Source: Micromonospora sp. NBC_01796 (GTDB taxonomy: Bacteria; Actinomycetota; Actinomycetes; Mycobacteriales; Micromonosporaceae). From it: a DNA stretch of 64,000 bases. The position numbers and the translations under genes are program-made. Below are positions 61,728 to 64,000 of the stretch, in pieces; positions within the stretch are counted from its first letter, which is position 1, and each line of letters starts with the position of its first letter. Under the pieces are notes generated by a model. The model searched no databases. It saw nothing but the letters and a program-made list of their open reading frames with translations, and was not told where the DNA came from. The stretch lies in contig NZ_CP109078.1 in the NCBI RefSeq assembly GCF_035917455.1, positions 4,696,001 to 4,760,000 on the forward strand. The letters are read 5' to 3'.

Positions 61728-61739
61728 CCCGATCCGCTA

Positions 61740-62615
61740 TCACGCGGGTGGTTCGAGGAAGTGCAGCAGCCGGTCGGTGAGTTCGGCCGGCTGCTCCTCG
61801 AAGATCCAGTGCCCGGAGTTCTCGATGACGTCGCCGCTCACCGTGGTCGCGTACTGCCGGACCTGGTTCTGTACGGCGTCCCCGAGGCTGGCGCGGGCAC
61901 CGAGGGCGAGCACCGGCATGGTGAGTTTCGTCTTGGCGTACTCGGTGTTGTCGGCGACGTCCTGGGGCAGGGCACGGAAGTACGCGAAGCTCGCCCGCAG
62001 GTGCGCGTCGTCCTCCAGGTGCCGGGCGTACTCGCGTACGTCGTCGGCGGTGATGCCGTCCTGGACCTCCATCGAGTCGGTGAACCGGTCCACCCAGAGG
62101 TCCTCCCGACCGTTCATGATCTCCTCCGGCAGCCCGTTGGGGAGGCTGAAGAAGCCGATGTTCCAGAAGCCGGGGCCGTCCTCGGTCAGCGCGGGGATCT
62201 GGAAGAGGGTCCGGTCCGGGATCGGTGCCTCGGTGAGCACCAGTTTGCCCACCTCGTCGCCGTGCTCGGCGGCGTAGGCGTACGCGACCATCGTCCCGAT
62301 GTCGTGCCCGACGAGGGAGATGTCGCCGTCCAGGTCGAGTTGGGCGAGTAGGCCGTGTACGTCGTCGGCGAGCGTCTTCTTGTCGTACCCGTCCGGTGGT
62401 GCGTCGCTGTCCCCGGCGCCGCGCAGGTCGGGTGCGATGACCGTGTAGTGGCGGGCGAGTTCGGGCAGGACCTTCCGCCACATGTACCAGGTCTGCGGGT
62501 AGCCGTGCAGCAGCACCAGGGGATCGCCCCGGCCGCCGCGTACGTAGTTCAGGGCCACGTCACCGACCTGGGCTTTCTGTTCGGTGTAACCCTGCGGCAC
62601 CCGTCCGCTGCTCAT
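61740..62615 (-). CDS. Alpha/beta hydrolase, epoxide-hydrolase-like
   Basis: A 291-residue hydrolase. VLLHGYPQTWYMWRKVLPELA (HGxP oxyanion region), LVGHDIGTMVAYAYA with Asp as nucleophile (G-H-D-x-G), and the catalytic His in ENSGHWIFEE near the end. An Asp nucleophile with HG-x-P is typical of epoxide hydrolases and haloalkane dehalogenases. The start at 62615 lies in a normal context. Confidence 0.92.
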   Translation of the reverse strand: MSSGRVPQGYTEQKAQVGDVALNYVRGGRGDPLVLLHGYPQTWYMWRKVLPELARHYTVIAPDLRGAGDSDAPPDGYDKKTLADDVHGLLAQLDLDGDISLVGHDIGTMVAYAYAAEHGDEVGKLVLTEAPIPDRTLFQIPALTEDGPGFWNIGFFSLPNGLPEEIMNGREDLWVDRFTDSMEVQDGITADDVREYARHLEDDAHLRASFAYFRALPQDVADNTEYAKTKLTMPVLALGARASLGDAVQNQVRQYATTVSGDVIENSGHWIFEEQPAELTDRLLHFLEPPA

Positions 62616-62708
62616 GGTCGTCCTCCCCGTCGGCCCCCCGGTCGAGCCGGTCTACCCGCCGTCCGGGCCGGTACACCCGCGACGGGGGCCGTCAACGCCG
62701 TCGGGACG

Positions 62709-62737
62709 TTGTAGGAATAGATGCCGGTATATAGCAT
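62709..62737 (+). promoter_or_regulatory. Possible promoter of the CBM2 gene
   Basis: TTGTAG (62709-62714), a 17-bp spacer and TAGCAT (62732-62737), the only A/T-rich spot in the 300-bp gap 62616-62915. The remaining gap shows no supported gene. The leader of about 170 bases contains no recognised riboswitch. Confidence 0.45.
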
Positions 62738-62915
62738 GGGCGGGTGTCGTCGCCGGCACGGGCACGGGTTGACCGGGTGCCGGCGGACACGAGCACCGGA
62801 GCCGGGTGGCGGCCGTCCGCGCAACGACGCGGGGGCCGTGAAGTCGTCGCAGCCACGCTGCCGGCGGACCGGCTCCGACCGGCCCCGACAGCCGGTCGAG
62901 AGGAACCCACCCGTC

Positions 62916-64000
62916 ATGAGACTCATCCCCGCGCGCCGCCGCGTGCCGGTGGTCGCCGCCCTGGTGACCGCGCTCGCCGCGAGCGTCGTCGGCCTCGCCG
63001 GCCCGATCCTGACCCAACCCGCCTCGGCGGCGGCCGGTTGCCTGGTCGACTACCAGGTCAACCAGTGGCCCGGCGGGTTCACCGCCACCGTCCGGGTCAC
63101 CAACGGCGCCACCCCGGTCACCGGTTGGACCGTCCGTTGGACCTATCCCGCCGCCGACCAGCGGATCACCAACGGCTGGAGTGCCCAGGTCACCCAGGTC
63201 GGCGCGGTGGTCACCGCGACCAACGCCGGCTGGAACGGGAGCCTGCCGGCCGGCGGGTCCACCGAGTTCGGGGTGCAGGGCACCTTCGGGGCCAGCAACC
63301 CGACGCCGACCGGGTTCACGCTCAACGGCGTACCGTGCAACGACGCCGGACCCACCACGGCGCCGCCGCCGACCACCCCGCCGCCGAGCACGACGCCGCC
63401 GGCCACCACCCCGCCGCCGACCAGCCCGCCGGTCACGACGCCGCCGGCCACGACCGCGCCGCCGACCACCCCGCCCGCGACCACCCCGCCGCCGAGCGGA
63501 TGCGGCACGGCCGCGTTCTGTGACGGTTTCGAGAGCCAGACCGGCGGTACGCCGACCGGCGACTGGAACGTCAACTACCCCGACTGCCAGGGCAGCGGTA
63601 CGGCCACGGTCGACACCACGGTGGCGCACCAGGGCACGAAATCCATACGGATCAACGGCACCGCCGGCTACTGCAACCACGTGTTCGTCCGGGCCACCCG
63701 CGACCTCACCGGACTCGGCCAGGTGCGGTACGGCCGGTTCTGGGTACGGCACACCACGGCCCTGCCGACCCAGCACGTGACCTTCCTGGCCATGCGGGAC
63801 GCCAACGACGGCAACCGTGACCTGCGGGTCGGCGGCCAGAACGGGGCACTGCAGTGGAACCGGGCCTCGGACGACGCGACCCTGCCGGAACAGAGCCCGG
63901 CCGGGGTGGCGCTCAGCGTGCCGCTGCCGACGAACCGGTGGACCTGCGTGGAGTTCGTCGTCGACGGGGTGCAGGGCCGCCTGCAGACCTGGGTCGACGG
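62916..64000 (+). CDS. Secreted CBM2 protein with beta-sandwich domain, N-terminal part (3' truncated)
   Basis: Runs off the window end; 361 codons are visible. Signal peptide about 1-40 (RRRVPVVAALVTALAASVVGLAG). CBM2 carbohydrate-binding module about 41-143 with W residues of the binding face (NQWPGGFTATVRVTN, GWTVRWTYP, GWNGSLPAGGS). A Pro/Thr-rich linker (about 146-197, repeats of TTPP) leads to a new domain starting GTAAFCDGFESQTGG, with a concanavalin-like beta pattern (VRYGRFWVRHT, WTCVEFVVDG). Probably an enzyme acting on plant polysaccharide; which one cannot be said from the visible part. Confidence 0.85.
   Translation, partial: MRLIPARRRVPVVAALVTALAASVVGLAGPILTQPASAAAGCLVDYQVNQWPGGFTATVRVTNGATPVTGWTVRWTYPAADQRITNGWSAQVTQVGAVVTATNAGWNGSLPAGGSTEFGVQGTFGASNPTPTGFTLNGVPCNDAGPTTAPPPTTPPPSTTPPATTPPPTSPPVTTPPATTAPPTTPPATTPPPSGCGTAAFCDGFESQTGGTPTGDWNVNYPDCQGSGTATVDTTVAHQGTKSIRINGTAGYCNHVFVRATRDLTGLGQVRYGRFWVRHTTALPTQHVTFLAMRDANDGNRDLRVGGQNGALQWNRASDDATLPEQSPAGVALSVPLPTNRWTCVEFVVDGVQGRLQTWVD

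Overview
This 64 kb window is high-GC actinobacterial chromosome. The frequent GTG/TTG starts, CGTACG-rich codon use, SigE-family and ECF sigma factors, a SapA-like protein and many secreted CBM/ricin-type proteins suggest a member of the Micromonosporaceae (Micromonospora or a relative). That taxonomic call is inference. Genes are dense and lie on both strands, and many transcription units end in strong GC-rich hairpins without a clear U-tract.

Layout. 1-4.2 kb: two secreted carbohydrate-active proteins with matching CBM6 plus ricin-B tails (the first cut by the window edge, the second a ThuA/DUF1080 protein), followed by a TIM-barrel sugar isomerase/epimerase. 4.2-8.6 kb: a YtxH-like protein, tRNA-Asn, an MMPL transporter overlapping an FAD oxidoreductase, and tRNA-Met. 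8.7-12.2 kb: a HigBA-like toxin-antitoxin pair, an FtsX-ectodomain protein overlapping a SigE-family sigma factor, and an MFS exporter. 12.2-15.7 kb: two tandem secreted paralogs sharing a perfect 283-bp block that covers promoter, signal peptide and first codons. 15.8-22.2 kb: a YCII protein, a GbsR/MarR-type regulator with a TTGCAA operator cluster facing a DUF4097 protein, an alpha/beta hydrolase, a methyltransferase, an MFS transporter and a membrane-anchored discoidin protein. 22.2-27.1 kb: a tightly overlapping three-gene operon (DUF559 nuclease, small unknown protein, AAA-HerA double ATPase) that looks like a nuclease/translocase defence or DNA-processing module. 27.6-32.9 kb: tRNA-Gly, a pectinesterase with a clear promoter and palindromic operator, an HPF/RaiA-like protein, an ECF sigma factor with its membrane partner, and a CAP protein.

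32.96-35.3 kb is the most unusual part: a minus-strand tRNA array with fourteen conventional or degenerate tRNAs and one protein gene. It also holds two loci where a tRNA 3' half (T-arm, acceptor 3' strand, encoded CCA) lies upstream of its matching 5' half (acceptor 5' strand, D-arm). Acceptor and anticodon stems pair only when the halves are joined in permuted order, so these are candidate circularly permuted tRNA genes, which I regard as the main discovery candidate here.

35.6-54.4 kb: an XRE regulator divergent from an aldo/keto reductase, a large subtilase, an AraC/DUF2000 divergent pair, a PhoD phosphatase, a two-component cluster (response regulator and two membrane sensor-like proteins), DUF72 and HAD proteins, a MerR regulator with its operator, a methyltransferase, NAD kinase and small proteins. 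54.6-56.3 kb: a complete IS4-type insertion sequence with 47-bp inverted repeats. 56.3-64 kb: a serine hydrolase, a MOSC protein, a SapA-like protein, a SWIM-type protein, GNAT, DUF4352, VOC and alpha/beta-hydrolase proteins, and the start of a CBM2-bearing secreted protein cut by the window end.
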